DNA of 7,000 nucleotides from Planctomycetota bacterium (GTDB lineage: Bacteria; Planctomycetota; PUPC01; JABMSA01; JAUWKK01). The notes under the pieces are model-generated. The model searched no databases. It worked only from the letters and a program-made list of their open reading frames with translations, and was not told where the DNA came from. A program made the translations under genes and the position numbers. Location of the stretch: positions 1 through 7,000 of the forward strand of contig JAUWKK010000150.1 in assembly GCA_030614245.1 (NCBI GenBank). Reading direction: 5' to 3'. Of the stretch, positions 1 through 5,843 are shown piece after piece. Every line of letters begins with the position of its first letter. Position 1 is the first letter of the stretch.

Positions 1-55
1 AAGCCAGTGAAGACGGGCCGTCGACCCGTAAGCTACCAGTTTCTCGGATTGACAT
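1..55 (-). CDS. Start of an unidentified downstream gene, cut by window edge
   Basis: An ATG at 55-53 opens a frame that stays open to the window edge (18 complete codons, beginning MSIRETGSLRVDG). A Shine-Dalgarno-like AGAGG at 67-63 lies seven bases before it and overlaps the TAG stop (68-66) of the preceding gene. This is the same stop/ribosome-site arrangement used elsewhere in the cluster. By position, downstream of the tape measure and one further gene, it could encode a distal tail or tail-tip protein, but the visible residues are too few to assign a family. Confidence 0.6.
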   Translation of the reverse strand, partial: MSIRETGSLRVDGPSSLA

Positions 56-65
56 TGATTATCCT

Positions 66-887
66 CTACTTTCCAAAGGCGGCCGGGAAGCTGGCCGTAT
101 CGTGCCATTTGACATCCACGGTGCCCATGTTTTTAAACTTATTGGCGTCCTCGGGAATGAACCCGTCCTCGTCATACCAGACCGCCGTATAGACATGTCC
201 ACAATCGCTGTATTGAAACTCGACTACCGTGTCGTAACGGCATATGGTTGCGTCGACGATACCGGTCCTCTTATAGTCCATGTACACAACGAGCCAAGAG
301 CGGGCCGGATCGCCACGGAACACATCAGCGTTTACGTGGTTGACATACTTCTTTATCTCCGCTTCGATGTCGGCCGTCTGAATCGTAATCTCCCGCTGGA
401 AGGTTTGCTGGATATCCAGCACGGTCACTTCGGCGCGCTTCTTATTTTTGTTTTCCCCGTCCGGGCCGTACTCCAGAACGATCTTCTGGCCATCCAGATC
501 GCCGTCGCCCGGGCCGTAGACTTGTGTAGTAACTTGCGACACGGTAGAGCTGCCGCGCAAGGGTCGGAACCACGTCGGGTGTGTCTCGCCGCCGGCCAGC
601 TCGCCCTCACGCCGCTCGTATGTGCAGATGACCTTGACCGTGGCGATAGTTCCGTCATTCCCAACGATCGAACAGTCCCGCACTGCGCACCGCAGGCTTG
701 AGTCTGTAGCCGAGTAGGCCGCGCTGGCGGTCGGTACGGATGTGTCCGCCAGAGCTGTCGTGAAAACACCATCGGGGCTCTGCCCGGCAATAGTCACGTC
801 TATGAAAAACGTGCGGGTAGCGGCGCTGTTAACGCCGTACTTCTCAGTCTGTTTTGCATCGCTCAGGGTGTCAGTCGCTACTGCCAT
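66..887 (-). CDS. Unrecognised phage protein downstream of tape measure (possible tail protein)
   Basis: This encodes 273 residues that I do not recognise. The ATG at 887 is preceded by AGGTGA, which overlaps the tape measure TAG stop, leaving a 7-base gap; this supports the start and membership in the same operon. There is no signal peptide or transmembrane segment. The protein looks soluble and rich in short beta-type stretches (residues 25-35, 82-92, 134-140, 152-158, 197-205, 219-239). A Gly/Asp-rich turn region (125-147, GPGDGD and GPDGEN) is followed by a lysine cluster (KNKK, 147-150). The C-terminal third is aromatic-rich (VYMDY, FQYSDCGHVY, VWYDEDGF). In siphoviruses the gene after the tape measure often encodes a distal tail or tail-tip component, so a tail role is a positional inference only. 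It contains scattered Cys residues but no clear metal-binding pattern. Confidence 0.85.
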   Translation of the reverse strand: MAVATDTLSDAKQTEKYGVNSAATRTFFIDVTIAGQSPDGVFTTALADTSVPTASAAYSATDSSLRCAVRDCSIVGNDGTIATVKVICTYERREGELAGGETHPTWFRPLRGSSTVSQVTTQVYGPGDGDLDGQKIVLEYGPDGENKNKKRAEVTVLDIQQTFQREITIQTADIEAEIKKYVNHVNADVFRGDPARSWLVVYMDYKRTGIVDATICRYDTVVEFQYSDCGHVYTAVWYDEDGFIPEDANKFKNMGTVDVKWHDTASFPAAFGK

Positions 888-894
888 GTGTCAC

Positions 895-2631
895 CTATTG
901 CGCGCCAAGGTTGATGCGCTCCACCGCCAGAATTAGCCTGTCGAACTTCTTCAGCTCGGCCGGGTCGGCCTTGATGGGTGTCAGCCCCCGCCTTCGGGGC
1001 TCGTCCTCGCGCCCATACGCCGTGCGGCTGCGGACGATCTGTCCAAACGAGCCGATGCCCTTTTCCTCCGGCTTGCCGAGCATCTCTTTGATCTTGGCCC
1101 GCAGCTCCTTGAGGACGCGACCGAGCGTATTCCCGCCAAGGAACCCCTCATTGAACAGGTCCACGGCCTCCCGCATTTGCTCTTTCATTTTCTCGATCGG
1201 CGTGCGGGTGCCCTCGAAGATGCGCGCGGCCGCGTCCGTCAGCGGTCCGCGTAGTTCATCTTCCAGCTTGTGCATATAATCGTATACGAGGTTGATATCC
1301 TTGCCGAAGAACCCCTTGTAGTAGAGATCGAACGCCTCGTCGATCGAGCGTTGCATCTTCTCTGCCGGCGAGCGGATCGCCTCACGGATGCGCTCGGCGG
1401 CGGACTTCATCGCGGTTTCCACCGCTACCATCTTGGCTTTCATGGCCTCTGCCATGCCACCGTCGCCGCCCGCGCCGGCAGGGCCACCCCCAAGCCCTTC
1501 GTTGAACGTCTTGTTAAGGTCCCTGAAATACTTCTTGATATCCTTGGCCGTTTTGCCAGAGGCCAGGCCCGCAAATGCCTCTTCGACTTCCTCTGCAGCC
1601 CGGAAAGATGTTTCCCCCAATGCTTCAACGAAATGGATAAACTCCATGTCCTTCGGCGCATGGCCCAGCCACTCTCTTTGGCTGTTGCGCAGCTTTATTA
1701 GCCCTGCTGGCACAGCTAGAATAACGTAGGCAACTTCGCCAAGAGCGGCAGCGAACCCCTTGGCGGAGTTCGTCAATAAGGACAGAAGTTCATAGGTCTT
1801 CACCCCACTAAGCGCCACGCGCTCTAATGCTGAAGAAACATTCTTGCCTAGCCTATCCGCGTTGGTGGCCATGTCAACAAACCCGTCGGCAGCCGCCGTG
1901 ATGTAGGGCGTCAACTCGATTGCGAGAGTCTGGCCAATTCCGCGGAAGAGCTTTTGGAGGCGGTCTAATGCAATCGCCGCCTTCCCCGCCTTGCGGTAAG
2001 CATTTTCATCAAGAGCAAGACCAAGGCGTTCGGCATCTTCTTGGAACTTTCGAAGCGCAGCACTTCCGCCACCCAACATAGCAACAAGGGAAACGCCCTC
2101 TGAGTCAAACAGCTTGAATGCAAGGCGCACGCGCTCGCCCTGCGTCTTTACGCTGCGCATCGCGTCAGCAATCCTGTACAACTGCTTATCGGGCGATAGG
2201 GCAGCAAGCGACTTTGCGCTTAGGCCAAGTTGAATTATCGCGCCCTGGGCCTCCCCTGTCCCCACTGCGGCTTCAGCTACGCGCCGGGTCATGCGCTGGA
2301 GCGCCATGTTTACGGTTTCGGCTTTTACGCCAGCCGACGCGGCAGCATGCTGCAATCCAGCAAGTTGACCGGCTGCAACCCCGATACGCTTGCCGAATTG
2401 GCCCGTCTTGTCTATTGCCGCAATAGTCTTGGTTATGAACAGCCCAACGCCACCAACCGCCGCGCCGGCGCGCAACGTCTTGAAGCTGGTCAGCGCGCGG
2501 ATGGCGCCCTTAAGGCTGCTGCCAATTCCGCGTCCAAACTTACTCAGCCGCTTGCGCGACTTCGTTAGCCCCTTTGTGAATCGGGCGCTATTCAGCGATA
2601 GGATCGCAGTTAGTTTTCCTATGTTAGCCAT
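895..2631 (-). CDS. Tail tape measure protein
   Basis: This 578-residue protein sits where the tape measure is expected, directly after the G/GT chaperone. Tape measures set tail length, fill the tail tube lumen and take part in DNA delivery. The N-terminus (MANIGKLTAILSLNSARFTK) has the common 'L.a.ls.n...f..gl..a...l..f' opening of the family, followed by an Arg/Lys-rich, mostly helical segment. Hydrophobic stretches occur at about residues 56-72 and 292-312 (the latter around AYVILAVPAGL). A Gly-rich linker lies at 379-392. Residues 411-522 hold two diverged copies of a 56-residue unit, and the tail end (540-578) is charged. At 578 residues it is short for the family; at roughly 1.5 angstrom per helical residue it would imply a tail near 85-90 nm (inference). 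The ATG at 2631 overlaps the end of the T extension by 8 bases and has no clear Shine-Dalgarno, suggesting coupled translation. Codon use is less GC-biased in the first half than in the last third. Confidence 0.93.
   Translation of the reverse strand: MANIGKLTAILSLNSARFTKGLTKSRKRLSKFGRGIGSSLKGAIRALTSFKTLRAGAAVGGVGLFITKTIAAIDKTGQFGKRIGVAAGQLAGLQHAAASAGVKAETVNMALQRMTRRVAEAAVGTGEAQGAIIQLGLSAKSLAALSPDKQLYRIADAMRSVKTQGERVRLAFKLFDSEGVSLVAMLGGGSAALRKFQEDAERLGLALDENAYRKAGKAAIALDRLQKLFRGIGQTLAIELTPYITAAADGFVDMATNADRLGKNVSSALERVALSGVKTYELLSLLTNSAKGFAAALGEVAYVILAVPAGLIKLRNSQREWLGHAPKDMEFIHFVEALGETSFRAAEEVEEAFAGLASGKTAKDIKKYFRDLNKTFNEGLGGGPAGAGGDGGMAEAMKAKMVAVETAMKSAAERIREAIRSPAEKMQRSIDEAFDLYYKGFFGKDINLVYDYMHKLEDELRGPLTDAAARIFEGTRTPIEKMKEQMREAVDLFNEGFLGGNTLGRVLKELRAKIKEMLGKPEEKGIGSFGQIVRSRTAYGREDEPRRRGLTPIKADPAELKKFDRLILAVERINLGAQ
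1066..1401 (-). repeat. Tandem internal repeat in tape measure C-terminal region (2 x 56 residues)
   Basis: Tape measure residues 411-466 (about 1401-1234) and 467-522 (about 1233-1066) align without gaps over their first 34 positions. The shared pattern is A-A-x-R-I-x-E-x-x-R-(S/T)-P-x-E-K-M, then E-A-(F/V)-D-L-(Y/F)-x-(K/E)-G-F-(F/L)-G, followed by a more diverged Leu/Lys-rich helix. The copies are visible as protein and only weakly as DNA, so the duplication is old. An '(R)TP.EK' motif of this sort is common in tape measure C-terminal regions, and changing the copy number would be one way to alter tail length. Confidence 0.75.
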
Positions 2632-3294
2632 GTTTCTTGAGTACCCCGAAGAATGATTCGGCCGATGCCCTCATGTTGGCTTCGGACATCTGCGTTGTCT
2701 GCGGCTCATCGTTCAGCATGTAATGCGATAGCTTGGCGTCCTTGACCCCGAACGCCTGCGCCACCATCACGCAAAGCTGCGCGATCCGCCAATCCGCCCG
2801 TTCTTCGCCCCATGGCTCGATCCGGTAATACGCCATCCATTTCTGTAGCGCACATTCCGGCATCTCCGCCAGTAGCGTTTCCACATCCCAGCGACCAAAC
2901 GCCAGCCCTAGTCGGTGGGCGAATCGCCAGCGGTGATCGCTTTCAATTTTCCCTCAAGGCCTTTCGTCTTTTCATCGGGGTCGATGCCGGCCTTCATGAT
3001 GGCGATGTCGAACAGGCGGTCAATCACCTTAGCGCTCTTCTCGCCTAACTGTGATACTTGCGTATCATCGAAGAGCCGGGCACCCTGTTCGTCGCATAGC
3101 GCCTGCGACACAATCCGTTCGCGCAGGGTTTTCAAGTTCGACTTATCACCCGCCACGCTTTCGGCCTCGAATAGACTGCGGACGCGGGACGGAACGGAGC
3201 GCACATACACCGACCCGTTCCACTCCGGCACCTCGATAAGTTCGATCTCCCAATCGCAAATACCGACGATCTGTTCTCGCGTAAGCCCAGGCAT
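2624..3294 (-). CDS. Tail assembly chaperone GT fusion, made by -1 frameshift
   Basis: This is the long product of the chaperone gene. Residues 1-116 are read in the G frame up to the AAA codon at 2949-2947. A -1 slip then continues for 107 codons in the T frame (from ATT at 2947-2945 to the TAA at 2626-2624), about 223 residues in all. The T frame is open through the whole junction and gives a conserved-looking sequence immediately: RWRFAHRLGLAFGRWD, then LLAEMPECALQKW and AYYRIEPWGEERADWR. This matches the lambda T-like / DUF4035 pattern ('El..W.ay...epfG..r.d'). In lambda, gpG and gpGT bind the tape measure and recruit tail tube subunits during assembly; the same role is expected here. A GTG at 2884 could open the T frame alone, but it has no Shine-Dalgarno and would drop conserved T residues such as RWRFAHRLGLAFGRWD, so the fusion is the better model. 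Confidence 0.85.
2908..3294 (-). CDS. Tail assembly chaperone, short form (lambda gpG-like)
   Basis: This is the unshifted 128-residue product, ending at TAG 2910-2908. It carries the usual tail-chaperone signature: MPGLTREQI, then an acidic start followed by VPEWNGSVYVRSV (PEW.G.v.vr), a mid helix region ERIVSQALCDEQGARLF, and QLGEKSAKVIDRLFDIA. In the lambda-type model this short form coats the tape measure in many copies while the GT form makes contact with tail tube subunits. Its ATG is preceded by GAGGAGG (3305-3299) four bases away, one of the strongest ribosome sites in the window, which fits a product needed in quantity. The last 12 residues (LKAITAGDSPTD) lie beyond the slippery site and look unconserved. 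Confidence 0.9.
   Translation of the reverse strand: MPGLTREQIVGICDWEIELIEVPEWNGSVYVRSVPSRVRSLFEAESVAGDKSNLKTLRERIVSQALCDEQGARLFDDTQVSQLGEKSAKVIDRLFDIAIMKAGIDPDEKTKGLEGKLKAITAGDSPTD
2918..2941 (-). promoter_or_regulatory. Possible pair of small hairpins downstream of the frameshift site
   Basis: Five bases after the slippery heptamer, AGCG (2941-2938) can pair with CGCT (2932-2929) across a 5-base loop. Immediately after, GGCG (2928-2925) can pair with CGCC (2921-2918) across a 3-base loop. The two 4-bp stems are adjacent and could stack. The spacing is right for a frameshift stimulator, but the stems are short and may be chance pairings in GC-rich DNA. Confidence 0.35.
2947..2953 (-). promoter_or_regulatory. 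Programmed -1 ribosomal frameshift heptamer G GGA AAA
   Basis: On the minus strand, positions 2953-2947 read GGGAAAA, in phase with the G frame as G GGA AAA. This fits the X XXY YYZ rule and differs only in the last base from the lambda G/GT site (G GGA AAG). It lies 12 codons before the G stop, and the -1 frame is open from here to the end of the T domain. Position, phase and downstream coding all agree. Confidence 0.9.
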
Positions 3295-3298
3295 AAAA

Positions 3299-3305
3299 CC
3301 TCCTC
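3299..3305 (-). promoter_or_regulatory. Strong Shine-Dalgarno of the tail chaperone
   Basis: GAGGAGG on the minus strand lies four bases (TTTT) before the ATG at 3294. It fixes that start and is one of the closest matches to the anti-Shine-Dalgarno consensus in the window. Confidence 0.75.
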
Positions 3306-3312
3306 GCGTTTG

Positions 3313-3729
3313 TTACGCAATTGAAACCCCGGATACCTGAATTTGAACGGCAAGATTGCTTATCGTCATGCCAACCCCGAGGTATGTGACATAATCACCG
3401 GACGCCGGGTACGCCGCTATGTCGCTATGCGCGCCAATCCCGCCCGGCGTTGCAGCGTCACAGAAATACCGAGAGCCGACTATCACCGTGCCACCCGGAT
3501 TCAGATTGCCCCATGTAATGAGTTTGATCGGCTGGCCATCCTCGGCGCCGTTCAGCGAGATTCCTACACATACGGCCATTGCCTCTTCGTCCGCATCACC
3601 TAACTTGACTTTACTGCCGTCGAGATACACCGCCTCGCCTGCGGTTATCTGCACGCCGGCCGTAGCCCATTTCGTTCTGGCGTTTGCCCCTGCCAGCACA
3701 TTTGCCGCCGTTACACTGATGACAGCCAT
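3313..3729 (-). CDS. Small beta-type phage protein, paralog 2 (possible decoration protein)
   Basis: This 138-residue protein is Ala/Gly/Val-rich with no membrane segment or signal peptide. It is clearly related to its upstream neighbour. Shared blocks in order are ANVLAG (residues 9-14), a 'YxD' element followed by K(A/V)KL.D(A/S), LN.A.DGQP, GN.NPG, VG..Y and SDI, and an ending with SN(I/L).V.IQ.SG. Such short proteins occur in phage structural clusters as hypothetical, DUF2190-like or head-decoration proteins. I assign the class by its look and context, not by a diagnostic motif. The ATG at 3729 follows AGAAGGGAGTG, a good ribosome site inside the 13-base gap after the previous TAG. Its position between tail tube and chaperone leaves open a tail rather than a head role. 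Confidence 0.85.
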   Translation of the reverse strand: MAVISVTAANVLAGANARTKWATAGVQITAGEAVYLDGSKVKLGDADEEAMAVCVGISLNGAEDGQPIKLITWGNLNPGGTVIVGSRYFCDAATPGGIGAHSDIAAYPASGDYVTYLGVGMTISNLAVQIQVSGVSIA

Positions 3730-3742
3730 TGTTCACTCCCTT

Positions 3743-4153
3743 CTATGCAAGTGTCTTGCCGCTGTTCTGGATGTTGACTACAATATTCGACGTAGTTGAC
3801 GCGATCCCGATGGCCGATTTATACACAGCAGAGCCGATATCTGAGTCGAGCGCGATCTTGCCCGGTTCCTCCGATAGCACATATTGCACGCCAACCGCCA
3901 CAGCGGCGCCAGGGTTGTAATTGCCCTTCGTGCATATCCTGAGCGGCTGACCATCGGACGCCGCGTTCAGGCACATGCCCGCCACAACCGCTGAGGCCGC
4001 CGCGTTTGAATCAGCGAGCTTTGCTTTATTGCTCGCGGCCGTGTCCCGGTAGACCACATCCCCTTGAACAACCGTCGCACCGGCGACGACTTCTATGATC
4101 GTCGCGCCGGTTCCCGCTAACACATTTGCTACTGTTGGTGAAAGATCAGCCAT
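3743..4153 (-). CDS. Small beta-type phage protein, paralog 1 (possible decoration protein)
   Basis: This 136-residue protein (starting MADLSPTVANVLAG) is rich in Ala, Val and Gly, with alternating hydrophobic residues that suggest an all-beta fold. It shares its whole length with the next gene (see the blocks listed there), including the central CLNAASDGQP followed by GNYNPG and a C-terminal SNIVVNIQNSG. The ATG at 4153 is preceded by AAAAAAGGAGAA, a very strong ribosome site that begins at the TAA stop of the tail tube gene (gap 15 bases). High expression is therefore expected, as for a virion component used in many copies. I have no motif that fixes its function: a capsid or tail decoration role is an inference from composition, size and setting. 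Confidence 0.87.
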   Translation of the reverse strand: MADLSPTVANVLAGTGATIIEVVAGATVVQGDVVYRDTAASNKAKLADSNAAASAVVAGMCLNAASDGQPLRICTKGNYNPGAAVAVGVQYVLSEEPGKIALDSDIGSAVYKSAIGIASTTSNIVVNIQNSGKTLA

Positions 4154-4168
4154 GCCTATTCTCCTTTT

Positions 4169-4531
4169 TTATGCTGTTACTACAGACGGCGTCGGAACGA
4201 ATGTCAGCGAGGTCGTGACCTCACCGCCCATGGCGCCCGACGTATCCTTCTTTGAACAGCGGAAAGTTACACCGCCGCTATCGATCATCGTTCCGTCATT
4301 CCATGCGATACCAAGATCACCTATGGCGCCCCTAGCTATATCCGATGCCGTCCCAACGATTTCGACAGTGCACTCGATAGCGGGAATGCCATCGGCACTT
4401 ACCTGGACATCGTCATCCAGACTGGTAACATCCACGTCGCCGCCGTCCTCAGAGTACGAAAAACTCCGCAGCTTCCCTATCTTCACGCCCTCGAGTTTGA
4501 TTATCGAACCTTTGAATCCATCGTCTGCCAT
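4169..4531 (-). CDS. Major tail tube protein
   Basis: At 120 residues this is short for a siphovirus tail tube protein. It shows the usual features: an N-terminal strand 'GSIIKLEGVKIGKL', then SEDGGDVDVTSLDDD (the 'd.tsldd' element common in tube proteins), IECTVEIVGTASD, and a closing hairpin GGEVTTSLTFVPTP. Subunits would form stacked hexameric rings around the tape measure. The ATG at 4531 has GGAAGGAGAA a few bases upstream, matching the high expression such a protein needs. It lies between the DUF3168 gene (20-base gap) and the paralog pair, the expected place for the tube. A related small tail protein is the main alternative. Confidence 0.85.
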   Translation of the reverse strand: MADDGFKGSIIKLEGVKIGKLRSFSYSEDGGDVDVTSLDDDVQVSADGIPAIECTVEIVGTASDIARGAIGDLGIAWNDGTMIDSGGVTFRCSKKDTSGAMGGEVTTSLTFVPTPSVVTA

Positions 4532-4551
4532 ATCGTTCTCCTTCCGTTCTG

Positions 4552-4956
4552 CTATGAGAACCAGATCGAATACTCTTGAGTCACCCTTTGAATATGCTGC
4601 CCGCTGTCGGTGGCCTCCGCCTCGTAGTCGTCATGCTCATCGGTCATCGTGCAGCCTGTAATGTTCGGGTCGCCATACGTGCGGGTCCATCCGTCCAGCG
4701 CTGCCTTGACCGCATTGGCTAACGCGACCACCAATGGGTACGTCGTTGAATCGCAGTTGATTTGCAGCCGGATATTCTGCGTACTGGTCGGCCCATCACT
4801 TGCTTGGATCGGCCCGCCGGTTATTCGTTGGTACGTTATCCAGGGCGGCCGCGCGCTCTGCGGAATCGCCGTTGCAGGATAGACGCGTGCCGTCACATAC
4901 TCTGCCACCGTGGCGTCGTCGACCAGTTGCGTGCGTATGGCTGCCTGGATACTCAT
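4552..4956 (-). CDS. DUF3168 tail completion/terminator protein
   Basis: This 134-residue protein matches the DUF3168 family (SPP1 gp17 / HK97 tail-terminator type), which caps the tail tube and joins it to the neck. Visible hallmarks are an N-terminal helix (MSIQAAIRTQLVDDATV), 'RVYPATAIPQSARPPWITYQ' (residues 24-43; the 'P..P.i.y..i' core), a central strand IRLQINCDS (62-70), the helix YPLVVALANAVKAALDGW, and a C-terminal strand Q.YSIWF. The start overlaps the end of the gp10-like gene by 4 bases (ATGA), indicating translational coupling. It is immediately upstream of the tail tube gene, as in related phages. Confidence 0.92.
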   Translation of the reverse strand: MSIQAAIRTQLVDDATVAEYVTARVYPATAIPQSARPPWITYQRITGGPIQASDGPTSTQNIRLQINCDSTTYPLVVALANAVKAALDGWTRTYGDPNITGCTMTDEHDDYEAEATDSGQHIQRVTQEYSIWFS

Positions 4957-5510
4957 CGTCCCGCCCTGAGCTTACTAACCTCTTTGGCAATGTCTCTTCG
5001 CAGTTGAGTTCCGAAGATATTCAAAGCTCCCCGCCAGTGCTGGTCATAGGCCGGGCGCATGAACGGTTTCGCCGGCGTACCCGGATGCAAGTGCGGCCTT
5101 CGGACAATAGTGCCGTCTATGAGCGTTGTCGGTATCCAGTGCGGTTTCGTGCCGAATTCTACCAGGTGGGCATAGTTGGCGGGCTTCTGTTTGGTATCGC
5201 CGAACTTCTTGGCCCAGCCGACCGTCTTCCGCTTCCTGCCTTGCGTCGTCACACGCGCCCCGATCACCGCTACGGCAGTACCCGTGCTGGGATAGAATAT
5301 CGATTTGACCCCGATGCTCTTTCCTAACATGCCAGACACCTTGACCACCTTTACCTTTGCCGCTCTGGCGATCGGCCTTGCCCCCTTCACGACCGCCCGC
5401 TTGAGTAACTTCTTCTCTACCCTCTGCCCCAGCTTGGCCAATGCCTTCGCCAGCTCCTTACCACCCTCCATGCGCAGCGTTACGCCCGCCCCGCCAACGT
5501 GCCTAGCCAT
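4953..5510 (-). CDS. HK97 gp10 family protein (neck/tail component)
   Basis: This 185-residue protein is assigned to the HK97 gp10-like family, found between head closure and terminator genes. Residues 13-55 give the family opening (MEGGKELAKALAKLGQRVEK, then a Lys/Arg-rich helix leading to GARPIARAAK). Residues 113-121 (YAHLVEFGT) match the 'YA..vEfGT' motif, and 145-154 (TPAKPFMRPA) match the '.pa.PFlRPA' motif. The family is usually around 120-160 residues, so this is a long member. The extra length lies in a basic stretch (about 85-110, with GRKRK) and between the two motifs (122-144, with a HIS-containing RRPHLHPG loop). The start codon shares a base with the previous stop (TAATG), and no strong ribosome site is seen, so translation is probably coupled. 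Confidence 0.9.
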   Translation of the reverse strand: MARHVGGAGVTLRMEGGKELAKALAKLGQRVEKKLLKRAVVKGARPIARAAKVKVVKVSGMLGKSIGVKSIFYPSTGTAVAVIGARVTTQGRKRKTVGWAKKFGDTKQKPANYAHLVEFGTKPHWIPTTLIDGTIVRRPHLHPGTPAKPFMRPAYDQHWRGALNIFGTQLRRDIAKEVSKLRAGR

Positions 5511-5833
5511 TACACCGCCACCTGTTCCGTGCAGATCAGCACAAGCTCCCGGTTCCGTTCGTCCACGTTGAGCTTCTGCCCGATCTCAAATGTCCGTGTA
5601 CCGAACTGCAGCCGATGCGCCGGCGTCAGCATCGACAGGTATCGCATCCGTACCTCATGGGTGGCCGTCGCTACGATCTGCCGGGCAACCTCGGCCTCCC
5701 GCCCGGACAGCGGCTTAACGAACGCACGGCGCGCCAGGATCGTTTCCCACGTGCGCCCCATCGATCCGTATTCGTCCTGCGTCTCCGTAGCCTCCTGGAT
5801 GTCGACGATATGCCCGAGCCGTCCAGCCCTCAT
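5510..5833 (-). CDS. Head closure / head-tail adaptor protein (SPP1 gp16-like)
   Basis: This 107-residue protein fits the phage head-tail adaptor (head closure) family, which forms the ring under the connector that keeps DNA in the filled capsid. The family pattern runs through the whole length: a short basic N-terminus (MRAGRLGHIVDIQ), 'DEYGSMGRTWETI' (residues 20-32, the 'd.yG....w..v' element), 'AFVKPLSGREAEVARQ' (37-52), the strand THEVRMRY (58-65), and 'NVDERNRELVLICTE' (89-103). That last element corresponds to the '.nvdernrel.l.c.E' ending. The ATG at 5833 has AAGGAGA five bases upstream, with the TAA stop of the connector gene overlapping this site. Length is normal for the family. 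Confidence 0.93.
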   Translation of the reverse strand: MRAGRLGHIVDIQEATETQDEYGSMGRTWETILARRAFVKPLSGREAEVARQIVATATHEVRMRYLSMLTPAHRLQFGTRTFEIGQKLNVDERNRELVLICTEQVAV

Positions 5834-5843
5834 GGTATTCTCC

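Noticed and set aside
14..28. Small inverted repeat GGGCCGTCGACCC as a terminator
   Set aside because: The stem is only about three to five pairs, has no T-run, and lies inside the start of the next open gene.
102..701. 199-codon plus-strand open frame opposite the 66-887 gene
   Set aside because: It lies wholly antisense to a gene with a good ribosome site and operon context. Its protein has no family-like pattern, and long antisense frames are common opposite GC-rich genes.
2118..2656. Overlapping plus-strand open frames opposite the tape measure N-terminal half
   Set aside because: All are shadows of the tape measure, with no ribosome site or recognisable domain.
2624..2884. Stand-alone T-domain gene starting at GTG 2884
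   Set aside because: There is no Shine-Dalgarno before the GTG, and conserved T-like residues lie upstream of it in the same frame. The -1 frameshift product explains the frame better.
4095..4661. 188-codon plus-strand open frame across the tail tube gene and its neighbours
   Set aside because: It runs antisense over three well-supported genes and their junctions, is Ser/Pro-rich low-complexity in character, and has no sign of selection as a protein.
4800..5327. 175-codon plus-strand open frame opposite the gp10-like and DUF3168 genes
   Set aside because: It is antisense to two recognised family members and its translation is Arg-rich, as expected for a shadow frame.
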